Part shown: positions 53,766-61,839 of the stretch, one piece after another
How the letters are laid out: each line of letters starts with the position of its first letter
Position numbering within the stretch: the stretch's first letter is position 1
Assembly: GCA_002167435.2 (NCBI GenBank)
Contig: NHBR02000009.1
Span: 1-64,000 of the forward strand
Length of the DNA: 64,000 bases
Direction: 5' to 3'
From: Allomuricauda sp. TMED12
GTDB taxonomy: Bacteria; Bacteroidota; Bacteroidia; Flavobacteriales; Flavobacteriaceae
Notes under the pieces: model-generated
What the model was told of the DNA's origin: nothing
The model's input: the letters and a program-made list of their open reading frames with translations, nothing else
Databases searched by the model: none
Program-made: the position numbers and the translations under genes

Positions 53766-54172
53766 AAAGCTGTTTTGTTCATTTGACTTTTCAACCAAGG
53801 CACTTGGACAAAAAACATGAGACCCAAGAATAGGAAAGCATACACCGTTACTTTTGAAGAAGCATAACCTTCCATCCAGCTCCAATCAGGATGGAACCAA
53901 TTTTCCGTCTGCACATTTTTAAACCAACCTTGACCACTATCCACTCCAAGTTGGGAACCAATTAAAATAAGCAGAGCAACAAAAGCAATAAATGCAACCG
54001 ACAATACCTTACCAGATACAATGGGCTGATATTGAAACACTTTCTTCTGAGTCTCAGCTTCTAATTTGTGCATCACATTTTGGGTAAAATCAACAGAAGG
54101 GGTCTCCAATGGGGCACCTTCCATGAGCTTATCCACAAAAGCTTCCAGTTTTTTATCCTCTAGTTCATCCAT
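53762..54172 (-). CDS. Probable membrane anti-sigma factor
   Basis: The 136-residue protein has a soluble N-terminal part (about 1-48, with DKKLEAFVDKLMEG and VDFTQNVMHKLEAE) and two membrane spans (about 54-75 and 108-128). It overlaps the ECF sigma gene by 8 nt. Size, membrane topology and coupling to the sigma gene suggest an anti-sigma role. No zinc-finger motif (HxxxCxxC) is present, so it is not a ZAS-type anti-sigma. Confidence 0.7.
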   Translation of the reverse strand: MDELEDKKLEAFVDKLMEGAPLETPSVDFTQNVMHKLEAETQKKVFQYQPIVSGKVLSVAFIAFVALLILIGSQLGVDSGQGWFKNVQTENWFHPDWSWMEGYASSKVTVYAFLFLGLMFFVQVPWLKSQMNKTAF

Positions 54173-54743
54173 TACTTTGCAATATTTCTTTGTTCACATT
54201 CTTTTCCATGATACTGGCCAATCGTTTTCTGGCCCTGAACAACCTTACCTTCAGCGTATTTACTGGAAGGTTGATCGCTTTCTCCATTTCTTGCAGGTTC
54301 TTTTCCTCAAGATAAAACAAAGTGAGGACTCCTGCATCTTCTGCCGATAATTGCGACAAACATTGATTGATCAATTCGCTACGTTCGGTCTCCACTATTT
54401 TTTGAAAGGCCGTGTCCAAATCCGCGTAGGCTATTTGATCAATATGTTCCAAATCGGTATGGATTCTTTTCTTTTTAATTTTTTTAATCCTGTCCAAACA
54501 CGTGTTATAGGCAATTCTATAGATCCAAGTGGACAGCTTGGAATCCCCTTTAAAGCTTGGCAAGGACTTGTATACCTTAATAAATACATCTTGCGACACC
54601 TCCTCGGCCTCCTCTCGATTGCCCAACATCCGTATGGACAGTGTAAAGACCAAATCTTTATAGCTATCCACCAAATTGGAGAACGCATGGGTGTTACCCC
54701 CACGTATTTCCAATATCAGTTCTTTTTCTTTGTTGGTCAGCAT
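54165..54743 (-). CDS. ECF RNA polymerase sigma factor, probably autoregulated
   Basis: The 192-residue protein has sigma regions 2 (about 20-90: FSNLVDSYKDLVFTLSIRML, GNREEAEEVSQDVFIKVYKSL, STWIYRIAYNTCLDRIKK) and 4 (about 125-180: LSAEDAGVLTLFYLEEKNLQEMEKA, LPVNTLKVRLFRARKRL). The start at 54743 is followed upstream by an ECF-type promoter (GTAACC-N16-CGTC, minus strand) whose -10 lies about 10 bp from the ATG, so it probably activates itself and has almost no leader. Confidence 0.94.
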   Translation of the reverse strand: MLTNKEKELILEIRGGNTHAFSNLVDSYKDLVFTLSIRMLGNREEAEEVSQDVFIKVYKSLPSFKGDSKLSTWIYRIAYNTCLDRIKKIKKKRIHTDLEHIDQIAYADLDTAFQKIVETERSELINQCLSQLSAEDAGVLTLFYLEEKNLQEMEKAINLPVNTLKVRLFRARKRLASIMEKNVNKEILQSNG

Positions 54744-54752
54744 TGTTCATTG

Positions 54753-54778
54753 GACGCCAAAAGCGCAATTCAGGTTAC
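54753..54778 (-). promoter_or_regulatory. ECF-type promoter of the sigma gene
   Basis: On the minus strand GTAACC (54778-54773), 16 bp and CGTC (54756-54753) fit ECF promoter consensus. With the plus-strand copy at 54805-54830 they make a mirror-image pair, and the -35 cores lie in an inverted repeat GGTTACAC/GTGTAACC. Confidence 0.7.
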
Positions 54779-54804
54779 ACAAAAAATAAATTTTATTAAA
54801 ACGT

Positions 54805-54830
54805 GTAACCTCTTTGTAAAAACTTTCGTC
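54805..54830 (+). promoter_or_regulatory. ECF-type promoter of the DUF6249 gene
   Basis: GTAACC (54805-54810), 16 bp, CGTC (54827-54830). It has the same spacing and bases as the divergent sigma promoter. Transcription would start near 54838, about 40 nt before the ATG. Confidence 0.7.
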
Positions 54831-54878
54831 ATAGCTTATGAACAAATAAATTACGAATAATCATTAAAACGAACAGTT

Positions 54879-55232
54879 ATGGGATCAGAAGTTATTATTA
54901 TACCTATTATTTTCGGAGTCATTTTAGCCATTGCCTATCTCTATTTTTCAACCAGAAACAAGGAACGCCTGGCATTGATTGAAAAGGGCGCAGATGCCAG
55001 TATTTTTGTACGGGGCAAACGGGAAGGAGCAGCACCTTTCTGGAAAATCATTATTCTAAACCTTTCCTTATTGTTGATGGGCATTGGAGTAGCCATTTTT
55101 ATAGCCTCTATTTTGAGTTACAATTTAGGAGTAGAAGAAGAAGTGGCATACCCAGGTACTATCTTCCTATTGGCAGGTGTTGGTCTTATGGTAGGTTTCA
55201 ACATGACCAAAAAATTGGAAAAGGAGGATTAA
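54879..55232 (+). CDS. DUF6249-like small membrane protein
   Basis: The 117-residue protein has an N-terminal membrane helix (about 4-22), a short basic cytosolic stretch with RNKERLALIEKGADAS, and two further helices (about 55-78 and 90-108). This pattern matches the DUF6249 family of small Bacteroidota membrane proteins, often near ECF sigma genes. The predicted ECF promoter upstream suggests it is in the regulon of the divergent sigma factor. The function is unknown. Confidence 0.78.
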   Translation: MGSEVIIIPIIFGVILAIAYLYFSTRNKERLALIEKGADASIFVRGKREGAAPFWKIIILNLSLLLMGIGVAIFIASILSYNLGVEEEVAYPGTIFLLAGVGLMVGFNMTKKLEKED

Positions 55233-55265
55233 TCCTTTTCTAAATCAATTAATTTTAAATGAAGG

Positions 55266-55286
55266 ACCACCGCCAAAAGCGGTGGT
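55266..55286 (+). terminator. Intrinsic terminator after DUF6249 gene
   Basis: ACCACCGC and GCGGTGGT form a stem around the loop CAAAA, directly followed by a T-run. Confidence 0.85.
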
Positions 55287-55303
55287 TTTTTTAACTTGCC
55301 AAT

Positions 55304-55936
55304 ATGAAAGTTATCTCCACAAATCTCGGCAAGCCCACAAAAATTATCTGGAACGGCAAAGAAACTATGACCGGTATTTACAAACACCCTGTTGATGAAG
55401 CTCTCTTTCTGGATGTCGAAGATGTTCAAGGAGATACGGTAGTAGACAGAAGATACCACGGTGGCACCCATAAAGCTTGTTATTTGTTTTCTACGGAAAA
55501 CTACCCGTATTGGAAAGAAAAATACCCTCTTTTGGATTGGAACTGGGGCATGTTTGGTGAAAACTTGACCATTGAAGGTTTGGATGAATCACAGTTAAGG
55601 ATAGGGAGCATATACAAACTTGGTGATGCGTTGGTACAGATTACCCAACCTAGGGAACCCTGTTACAAACTGGGCATCCGGTTTGGAAACCAAGATATCC
55701 TAAAACAGTTTAAAGATCATGGTTTCCCTGGCACATATCTACGCATCTTGGAACCGGGCATTGTACGTGTTGGTGATTCCATGAAACTTGTGGAAGAATC
55801 CAAAAGCACTTTGACCGTACAACAATTCTACAACTTGCTTTTTTCTAAAACAAAAGACCAAGGTGTTTTGGAATTGGCAATAAAAAATGAAGCTCTCCCG
55901 CTAAGCAAAAGGGAAAAGCTTAAAAAATGGACATAA
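55304..55936 (+). CDS. MOSC domain protein (YiiM-like)
   Basis: The 210-residue protein is a stand-alone MOSC domain, the family that handles molybdenum cofactor sulfur or reduces hydroxylated compounds. Typical features are RYHGGTHKACYLFSTENYPYW, GMFGENLTIEGLDESQLRIGS, and the conserved cysteine in ITQPREPCYKLGIRFG. The E. coli relative YiiM reduces 6-hydroxylaminopurine; whether this one does so is not known. Confidence 0.93.
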   Translation: MKVISTNLGKPTKIIWNGKETMTGIYKHPVDEALFLDVEDVQGDTVVDRRYHGGTHKACYLFSTENYPYWKEKYPLLDWNWGMFGENLTIEGLDESQLRIGSIYKLGDALVQITQPREPCYKLGIRFGNQDILKQFKDHGFPGTYLRILEPGIVRVGDSMKLVEESKSTLTVQQFYNLLFSKTKDQGVLELAIKNEALPLSKREKLKKWT

Positions 55937-55941
55937 AAAAA

Positions 55942-55959
55942 GGGGACCTCCCGGTCCCC
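55942..55959 (-). terminator. Intrinsic terminator of the 55987 gene
   Basis: GGGGACC and GGTCCCC pair around TCCC. On the minus strand a run of T (plus-strand A-run 55935-55941) follows the hairpin. Confidence 0.78.
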
Positions 55960-55986
55960 AATGCACATAAAAATTAACTAAACAAA

Positions 55987-56364
55987 CTATCTTACTTCCA
56001 TAGTTTTCTTGTAGGTGCCAAATTTGTCAACTACAACTATGGTATATTCATCTTTAAAGGCTTTTTCGAAGTTAAAGGACTTTTCAACAACGATGTCACC
56101 GTCGATAGCTTCATCAAAAACAAGTCTGTCTTCGCTATCATATACTTTTAAAAGCACCTTACCTTTAGAAACATTCAAAAGGTTCATCATAATTTTTTGA
56201 CCTTTCTTTACGAATACTGGGTCAAGGTTTACTTTTACCAAGTTCTTTTCAACCTCATATTTGGCTGCTGTTTTTTTACCAAAATCGGTTGCTTCTGTGT
56301 TGGCCATTCCAATTGCACTAATCAAAAGAGCCGCGGCTACTGTTAGGTTCTTTACTGTTTTCAT
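55987..56364 (-). CDS. Small secreted protein, unknown function
   Basis: The 125-residue protein has a signal peptide (about 1-22, TVKNLTVAAALLISAIGMAN). It then forms a short beta-rich domain: VKVNLDPVFVKKGQKIMMNLLNVSKGKVLLKVYD and DEYTIVVVDKFGTYKKTMEV, which resembles the secreted 'DUF3244-like' beta sandwich proteins of Bacteroidota. I would not assign a function. The start at 56364 is chosen for the signal peptide. A terminator follows at 55942. Confidence 0.8.
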   Translation of the reverse strand: MKTVKNLTVAAALLISAIGMANTEATDFGKKTAAKYEVEKNLVKVNLDPVFVKKGQKIMMNLLNVSKGKVLLKVYDSEDRLVFDEAIDGDIVVEKSFNFEKAFKDEYTIVVVDKFGTYKKTMEVR

Positions 56365-56524
56365 AACACTTCGTTTTTTTATTATTACAGTACAAATGTA
56401 TGTCGCAATAACGCACAGAAATACCACCATCTTTTCCAGTTTATATGCTATATTAACATGTTAGTTGTTTTAACAAAGTATTAATGATAAAATAGCATAA
56501 CTTTATGGTAACATTGTAGATATT

Positions 56525-56551
56525 TGTGTTTTAAACACATTTGTAACTTTG
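56525..56551 (+). promoter_or_regulatory. Palindromic operator and -7 element before the AraC gene
   Basis: TGTGTTTTAAACACA (56525-56539) is a perfect palindrome with a single central base. It lies 4 bp upstream of TAACTTTG (56544-56551), a perfect TAnnTTTG element, so a bound regulator would overlap the -33 region. The AraC gene itself is 26 bp beyond. Confidence 0.5.
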
Positions 56552-56577
56552 CCATTAAGAAGAAAAAATTGCACTAA

Positions 56578-57450
56578 ATGATTCAAAAACCAGCATTTGA
56601 AGCAATAGCCCCGAGTTTTGGTCACTCGTTTACGTTTCAAAAGTTCAATGCAAACAATGAGAACAAAAACAATGGGTGGCATTATCACCCAGAATTGGAG
56701 TTGGTATATGTAAACGGGGGTTCTGGCAAAAGACAAATTGGTAGTCACGTATCCTATTATAGGAACGGAGATCTTATTTTAATTGGTTCCAACTTGCCGC
56801 ATTGTGGTTTTACCGATAAACTTACCGGTAACAAAAGTGAAACGTTGGTACAGATGAAAGCTGATTTTCTGGGAAGTGACTTCTTCAATATTCCAGAAAT
56901 GAAAAATATTCAAAAATTGTTCGAGGTTGCCAAGGGTGGTATTGCCTTTTCAGGAAAGACAAAAATGAAGGTTGGGGAAAAAATGGAAATCCTGGAATAT
57001 CAGACAGATTTTCAACGGTTGCTATCCATCCTTAATATATTGAACATTTTGGCCACCTCAACCGAGATGAATGTATTGAACGCCGAGGGCTTTTCCATTG
57101 AGACGGAAGTTAAGGACAACGACCGTATTAATATAGTCTTCAACCATGTAAAAACACATTTTAAGGAAGACATAGGTTTAGATCAAATTGCAGATATGGT
57201 AAGCATGACGGTGCCATCCTTTTGTAGGTATTTCAAAAAAATCACGAATAAAACATTTACCCAGTTTGTAAATGAGTATAGATTGGTGCACGCATCCAAA
57301 CTATTGGCAGAGCAACCTATTAGCATTACCCAAGTATGTTATGATAGTGGTTTCAATAATTTCTCCCACTTTAATAAATCCTTTAAAGCATTCACAGGGC
57401 AAAACCCTTCGGAATATAGAAATCAATTGAAGACAGTGTTGCAGTCTTAA
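56578..57450 (+). CDS. AraC family transcriptional regulator
   Basis: The 290-residue protein has an N-terminal cupin-like sensor (about 10-110, with WHYHPELELVYVNGGSGKRQIG) and a C-terminal double helix-turn-helix (about 185-285). The AraC signature is clear: IADMVSMTVPSFCRYFKKITNKTFTQFVNEYRL and the second HTH SITQVCYDSGFNNFSHFNKSFKAFTGQNPSEYR. It is probably a sugar or osmolyte responsive activator. A palindrome at 56525-56539 may be its autoregulatory site. Confidence 0.93.
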   Translation: MIQKPAFEAIAPSFGHSFTFQKFNANNENKNNGWHYHPELELVYVNGGSGKRQIGSHVSYYRNGDLILIGSNLPHCGFTDKLTGNKSETLVQMKADFLGSDFFNIPEMKNIQKLFEVAKGGIAFSGKTKMKVGEKMEILEYQTDFQRLLSILNILNILATSTEMNVLNAEGFSIETEVKDNDRINIVFNHVKTHFKEDIGLDQIADMVSMTVPSFCRYFKKITNKTFTQFVNEYRLVHASKLLAEQPISITQVCYDSGFNNFSHFNKSFKAFTGQNPSEYRNQLKTVLQS

Positions 57451-57455
57451 ATCTC

Positions 57456-58226
57456 CTATCCAAAAACATCGTTTAACACTTGGGCCAGGCGCAAACCTCC
57501 TTTTTGAAGTTGTTGGAACAATAGATTATTGTAATCGTAAGAATAACGGTACCCAAGTTTTTCGCCAACTTCAACAGATCCGTATAATTCTGCACAAATT
57601 TTGTGGGATTCATCTACCCAATCATATATAGTTCCTGACTGAATTTCTTTTCTCCTTTGTCGACTTACCCCATCCAATTCCGAAGCAAGTTCCGTATACG
57701 TCATCCCATAAGAATCTATAAGGTTCTTGTCCCAAACTTTGTGTAGATTGCTTCCTTGCCCAAACCATTGTAGCTGAATAGCATTACCTCCTTTGTCTTC
57801 GGCCCTACTTGCATGCATAGGCTGATGCAGGTCCCCTATAAGATGAATGAGCATTTTTAAATGGAAGATACGGTCTTCCCTGGTATTGTTTTCATCCTTG
57901 ACTTTTGCGATACACTCTTCTATGGCCATTACAATATCCCCATACTTGCTTTTTTCAGAATCCTTGTAACTCATCCCCAAAGGATAGTTGACATAATGCC
58001 AAGCAGAATATTTGGAATAGGCACGGTCTGCTTTTATATCATCTGCAAATGTGGAGACAAAAGCTAGGCTATGGCCATCCAATAGATCATTTAAGGCTCT
58101 TTTGGCTTTTCCGGATAAATAGTTTTGAGCTATTTGACCCGTTACACGATGTCCAGTCTTGCTCCAAGTAGTATTGGCAAAAACAATTACCGGAAACAAA
58201 AACAATAACAATAAGGTTTTTTTCAT
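57456..58226 (-). CDS. S1/P1 nuclease family protein
   Basis: The 256-residue protein has a signal peptide (about 1-17) and the zinc-dependent S1/P1 nuclease fold, which cuts single-stranded DNA and RNA outside the cell. Features are W21 and H26 in TWSKTGHRVTGQIA, HYVNYPLG, the zinc histidines in HLIGDLHQPMHAS, and NLHKVWD. In P1 nuclease the N-terminal Trp is a zinc ligand through its amino group; the signal cleavage site implied here (after Ala17) would leave three residues before Trp21, which is odd. The start at 58226 is chosen for the signal peptide. Confidence 0.92.
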   Translation of the reverse strand: MKKTLLLLFLFPVIVFANTTWSKTGHRVTGQIAQNYLSGKAKRALNDLLDGHSLAFVSTFADDIKADRAYSKYSAWHYVNYPLGMSYKDSEKSKYGDIVMAIEECIAKVKDENNTREDRIFHLKMLIHLIGDLHQPMHASRAEDKGGNAIQLQWFGQGSNLHKVWDKNLIDSYGMTYTELASELDGVSRQRRKEIQSGTIYDWVDESHKICAELYGSVEVGEKLGYRYSYDYNNLLFQQLQKGGLRLAQVLNDVFG

Positions 58227-58348
58227 TTTTAAACGTCTGTTAAAATAAAGGGAGTACTTTAAAAAAATTCTTACCGCTAATTTTTGCATTGTTTTGCCAA
58301 ACAGCAATGTATTTTAAAATTTTGGGATTTTTTTAACTATGTAACTCT

Positions 58349-58356
58349 TAAATTTG
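58349..58356 (+). promoter_or_regulatory. -7 element of the DUF5916 gene
   Basis: TAAATTTG matches TAnnTTTG exactly and lies 23 bp before the ATG at 58379. Confidence 0.55.
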
Positions 58357-58378
58357 GAGTTCCAACTAAACTTGAACA

Positions 58379-60577
58379 ATGTTAAAAAAATGTTTTGTAC
58401 TTGTTACAATTCTTCTGCCATTTGCACTATTGTCCCAATCGAACCCTAGAAGCTTTACCGTTAAGTATGTAAACGACATTATTAAGGTAGATGGTATTTT
58501 GGACGAGAGTGTTTGGGAGATTGCCGAAAGCGCCAATAATTTTAATCAATACTTCCCATCGGACACCACATTGGCGGCACAGCAGACCGATATTAAAATG
58601 GTCTACAACAATACAACTCTTTATATCGGAATTAGGCTGGAGACCGAAGGTGATGACTATGTAATTCCCTCCTTGCAACGGGATTACAGGGCTGGGGGCA
58701 ACGACAACATAAGTTTAATGTTCGATACATTCAACGATGGTACCAATGCCTTCCTTTTTGGTATGAACCCCTATGGGGTTCGCCGCGAAGCCTTAATCTC
58801 CAATGGTGGAGCTGATCGTAACAATTTTACTACGTCTTGGGATGTTAAGTGGAAAGGTGAGACCAAATTGTATGATGGTTATTATGTCTGTGAAATTGCC
58901 ATTCCCTTGACCTCCTTCAAGTTTAAACAAGGTGAGACTAAATGGCGCTTCAACAGTTATCGGTTCGATATGCAGACTAATGAGACCAGTACCTGGATGA
59001 AAATACCCCAGAACCAACTTATTTTTAATTTGGCCTTCATGGGAGATATGATTTTCGAAAAACCTTTGGGAAAATCTAGAACCCCCATGGCACTTATCCC
59101 CTACGCGAATGGCATTGTTGCCAAAGACTATGAAAACAATGAGGATTTGAGCAAATTGGGCTTTGGAGGGGATGCCAAAATTTCCATAGGAAACGGAATG
59201 AACCTTGATGTTACCTTAAATCCAGATTTCTCCAATGTGGAAGTAGACAACTTTGTGACCAATCTTACCCGTTTTGAGGTTTCTCTACCCGAAAGGCGCC
59301 AATTCTTTATTGATAACAGCGATTTGTTCGGTTCTTTTGGAAATGGAAGGGATGCCAATCCATTTTTCTCAAGAAGAATAGGTATTGCAGAAGACAAGGA
59401 TGGAGAAACCATAGAAAATGGAATTGTTGGAGGTATTAGGCTCAGTGGTAAGCTAAATAAGAATTGGCGACTTGGACTTTTAAATATTCAGACGGAGGAA
59501 GATGAACTGAATGAAATTCCAAGTAACAACAATACAGTTCTGGCATTACAGAAAAAAATGTTTTCGCGATCTAACCTAAGCTTCATATTTGTGAATCGAC
59601 AAACTTTTGAAGATTACGATTTTGTGGATGAAATTGACAGGTACAATCGTGTTGTTGGATTGGATTATAATCTCGCATCACCAAACAATACCTGGACAGG
59701 AAAATTTTATTACCACCAAGCGTTTGCACACGATATTGGGGACCGAAACGGTTCGGGTGGCATGGATCTCCGGTACAATTCCAGGTTCTTCAACTTTGGT
59801 GTTCGCGGAAATTTTGTAGGTGACGATTTTCGGTCAGACCTCGGTTTCATTCGAAGAGAAGATGTTGTAGCTGCAAGACCCTTTGCAGAGTTAAACTTTT
59901 GGCCCAAAAAAGGAAAATTGAACACCCATGGTTTCCGATTTAGCCCCAACTTTATCTGGAGACCTACATTGGATTATCAGAACACCGATTACACTATTTT
60001 CACCCAATGGGAGGCCCAGTTTAAAACACAAGAGAGGTTCAACGTGCGCATGTTCAACAGGTACACTTACCTAACCGACACGTTTGACCCTACAGGCACC
60101 GACGGTGGTGTTGAGCTACCAGCAGATGTAGGGTACCATTACACCAGTTTTGAAACATCTTTCCAAAGTGATAGGAGAAAAGTTTTCTCATACTCCTTAC
60201 AGCCAGGGTATGGAGAGTTTTACAATGGTAAACGTTATGTTTTTGAAGGAGATATGAGCCTTAGGCTACAACCTAAAGTCTTTCTTTCCATGGGGGTCAT
60301 TTACAATAGTATTAAATTGCCCGAACCCTATGAAAGTGAAGATATTTTATTGTTCAGTCCACGAATCAACATCACCTTTAACAAGTCCATATTTTGGTCC
60401 ACATTGATTCAATATGGAAACCAATTGGATAATTTAGGGTTCAATTCTCGATTACAGTGGCGATTTGCTCCACTATCCGACCTGTTTCTGGTGTATAACG
60501 ACAATTACTTTGTAAACTCCTTTATGCCCAGGAGCCGGTCCATCAACTTAAAGCTAACGTACTGGCTCAACATCTAG
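58379..60577 (+). CDS. DUF5916 outer-membrane protein with CBM9-like domain
   Basis: The 732-residue protein has a signal peptide (about 1-20) and an N-terminal carbohydrate-binding family 9-like domain (about 25-220: IIKVDGILDESVWEIAE, TDIKMVYNNTTLYIGIRLE). The rest is a DUF5916 beta-rich region that looks like an outer-membrane barrel, ending in LTYWLNI with a terminal aromatic-containing strand. It is common in marine Bacteroidota, with no known substrate. No SusC/D-like or polysaccharide-utilisation gene is adjacent, so a glycan link remains inference. Confidence 0.9.
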   Translation: MLKKCFVLVTILLPFALLSQSNPRSFTVKYVNDIIKVDGILDESVWEIAESANNFNQYFPSDTTLAAQQTDIKMVYNNTTLYIGIRLETEGDDYVIPSLQRDYRAGGNDNISLMFDTFNDGTNAFLFGMNPYGVRREALISNGGADRNNFTTSWDVKWKGETKLYDGYYVCEIAIPLTSFKFKQGETKWRFNSYRFDMQTNETSTWMKIPQNQLIFNLAFMGDMIFEKPLGKSRTPMALIPYANGIVAKDYENNEDLSKLGFGGDAKISIGNGMNLDVTLNPDFSNVEVDNFVTNLTRFEVSLPERRQFFIDNSDLFGSFGNGRDANPFFSRRIGIAEDKDGETIENGIVGGIRLSGKLNKNWRLGLLNIQTEEDELNEIPSNNNTVLALQKKMFSRSNLSFIFVNRQTFEDYDFVDEIDRYNRVVGLDYNLASPNNTWTGKFYYHQAFAHDIGDRNGSGGMDLRYNSRFFNFGVRGNFVGDDFRSDLGFIRREDVVAARPFAELNFWPKKGKLNTHGFRFSPNFIWRPTLDYQNTDYTIFTQWEAQFKTQERFNVRMFNRYTYLTDTFDPTGTDGGVELPADVGYHYTSFETSFQSDRRKVFSYSLQPGYGEFYNGKRYVFEGDMSLRLQPKVFLSMGVIYNSIKLPEPYESEDILLFSPRINITFNKSIFWSTLIQYGNQLDNLGFNSRLQWRFAPLSDLFLVYNDNYFVNSFMPRSRSINLKLTYWLNI

Positions 60578-60671
60578 TAAAAACAATATCTAGTATATTG
60601 TTTGGATAGATGATCATTGATGGTGTATTACTGATGTGTAAGCTTAAAAATTGTCAGAATTAACAAACGGA

Positions 60672-61364
60672 ATGCCCAGACAAAAAATCGTAGTCCTTAC
60701 GGGAGCAGGAATGAGTGCCGAAAGCGGACTAAAAACCTTTCGGGATGAAAATGGTCTTTGGGAAGGTCATGATGTTATGCAAGTAGCATCTCCTCAAGGG
60801 TTCGCCCAAAACCCGGAGTTGGTATTGGAATTCTATAACCAAAGAAGACGTCAATTACTGGAGGTCTCCCCGAACAAAGGGCATTTGGCCCTTGGTCAAT
60901 TGGAGCAAACGTTTGATGTGAGTATTATTACCCAAAATGTGGACAACCTACACGAACAGGCTGGGAGTTCTCATGTTGTACACCTGCACGGAGAACTGTT
61001 CAAAGTCCGTAGCACCGTAAACGAAAATCACATTCTTGACTGGAAAAAAGATTTAGTTTTGGGAGATACCGACGATAATGGAAATCAACTGCGACCGCAT
61101 ATCGTTTGGTTTGGTGAAATGGTTCCTATGTTGGAAACCGCAGCACAAATTACGCAACAAGCTGAAATATTGATTATCGTGGGAACCTCCATGCAAGTTT
61201 ACCCTGCGGCAAGTTTAATACATTATGCTCCCAAACAAACCCCGATTTATTTTATTGACCCAAGGCCCAATATTCGTTCATCGGATTTTGAGAACCTTAC
61301 CGTAATCCCTAAAACAGCAGCTGAAGGAGTTCCCTCTTTAGTGGAACAACTTTTCAATAATTAG
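60672..61364 (+). CDS. cobB: Sirtuin NAD-dependent deacylase lacking the zinc cysteines
   Basis: Sirtuins remove acyl groups from lysines using NAD+. The 230-residue protein has the NAD motif GAGMSAESGLKTFR, the catalytic His106 in HLHG, TQNVDNLHEQAG and the GTSMQVYPAA strand. Tyr55 and Arg58 (FYNQRR) are the residues that confer desuccinylase-type activity in class III sirtuins. The four zinc cysteines are all absent, and the protein contains no cysteine at all. The ATG at 60672 is chosen; an upstream TTG at 60651 would add seven residues. Confidence 0.92.
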   Translation: MPRQKIVVLTGAGMSAESGLKTFRDENGLWEGHDVMQVASPQGFAQNPELVLEFYNQRRRQLLEVSPNKGHLALGQLEQTFDVSIITQNVDNLHEQAGSSHVVHLHGELFKVRSTVNENHILDWKKDLVLGDTDDNGNQLRPHIVWFGEMVPMLETAAQITQQAEILIIVGTSMQVYPAASLIHYAPKQTPIYFIDPRPNIRSSDFENLTVIPKTAAEGVPSLVEQLFNN

Positions 61365-61806
61365 CCCTAGCTCCATCAGCCCATGCTAGCAGAGCACTAA
61401 TTTGTTCATCGGACAATTTTGCATCCGCATGGGTCCAAGTGTATTCATTTAAAGGCATTTCACCCTCCTTCACCTCTTCGATAACTTCTTCGAGCTTGTG
61501 GTCTTTCTTTTTCGCGTCATAATTTTCCCAATCGGAGAAATTCAAATGTTCTTTTCCCTCCTCAATATGGTCCGCCAACCAATAGGAAACAGGAGCGATA
61601 TTATTATACCAAGGATATTCGGTATTCGCACTATGACAATCGTAACAGGCTGTTTTCAAAATTTCTTTCACCTCGGGCGAGGGTTGGGTCTCCGTTTCAA
61701 AGGCAGTTACATAATCGCCTTCCGCAACATTTTTATCGGGTCGATAAAATTGCATTCCAATCAATAGGACCAATAGAGCAATTGCTATTTTTTTTACTAT
61801 TTTCAT
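61354..61806 (-). CDS. Haem-binding domain protein with CxxCH
   Basis: The 150-residue protein has an N-terminal membrane anchor or signal (about 5-20: KIAIALLVLLIGMQFY) and a haem-binding motif CYDCH at about residue 55, with further conserved NTEYPWYNNIAPVSYWLADHI. This is the cytochrome c-type Haem_bd domain, found in periplasmic electron carriers. The start at 61806 is chosen for the signal. The stop overlaps the sirtuin gene by 11 nt on the other strand. Confidence 0.88.
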   Translation of the reverse strand: MKIVKKIAIALLVLLIGMQFYRPDKNVAEGDYVTAFETETQPSPEVKEILKTACYDCHSANTEYPWYNNIAPVSYWLADHIEEGKEHLNFSDWENYDAKKKDHKLEEVIEEVKEGEMPLNEYTWTHADAKLSDEQISALLAWADGARANY

Positions 61807-61839
61807 CTCACAGGGTTTTAGTAAATATATTGATTTTTT

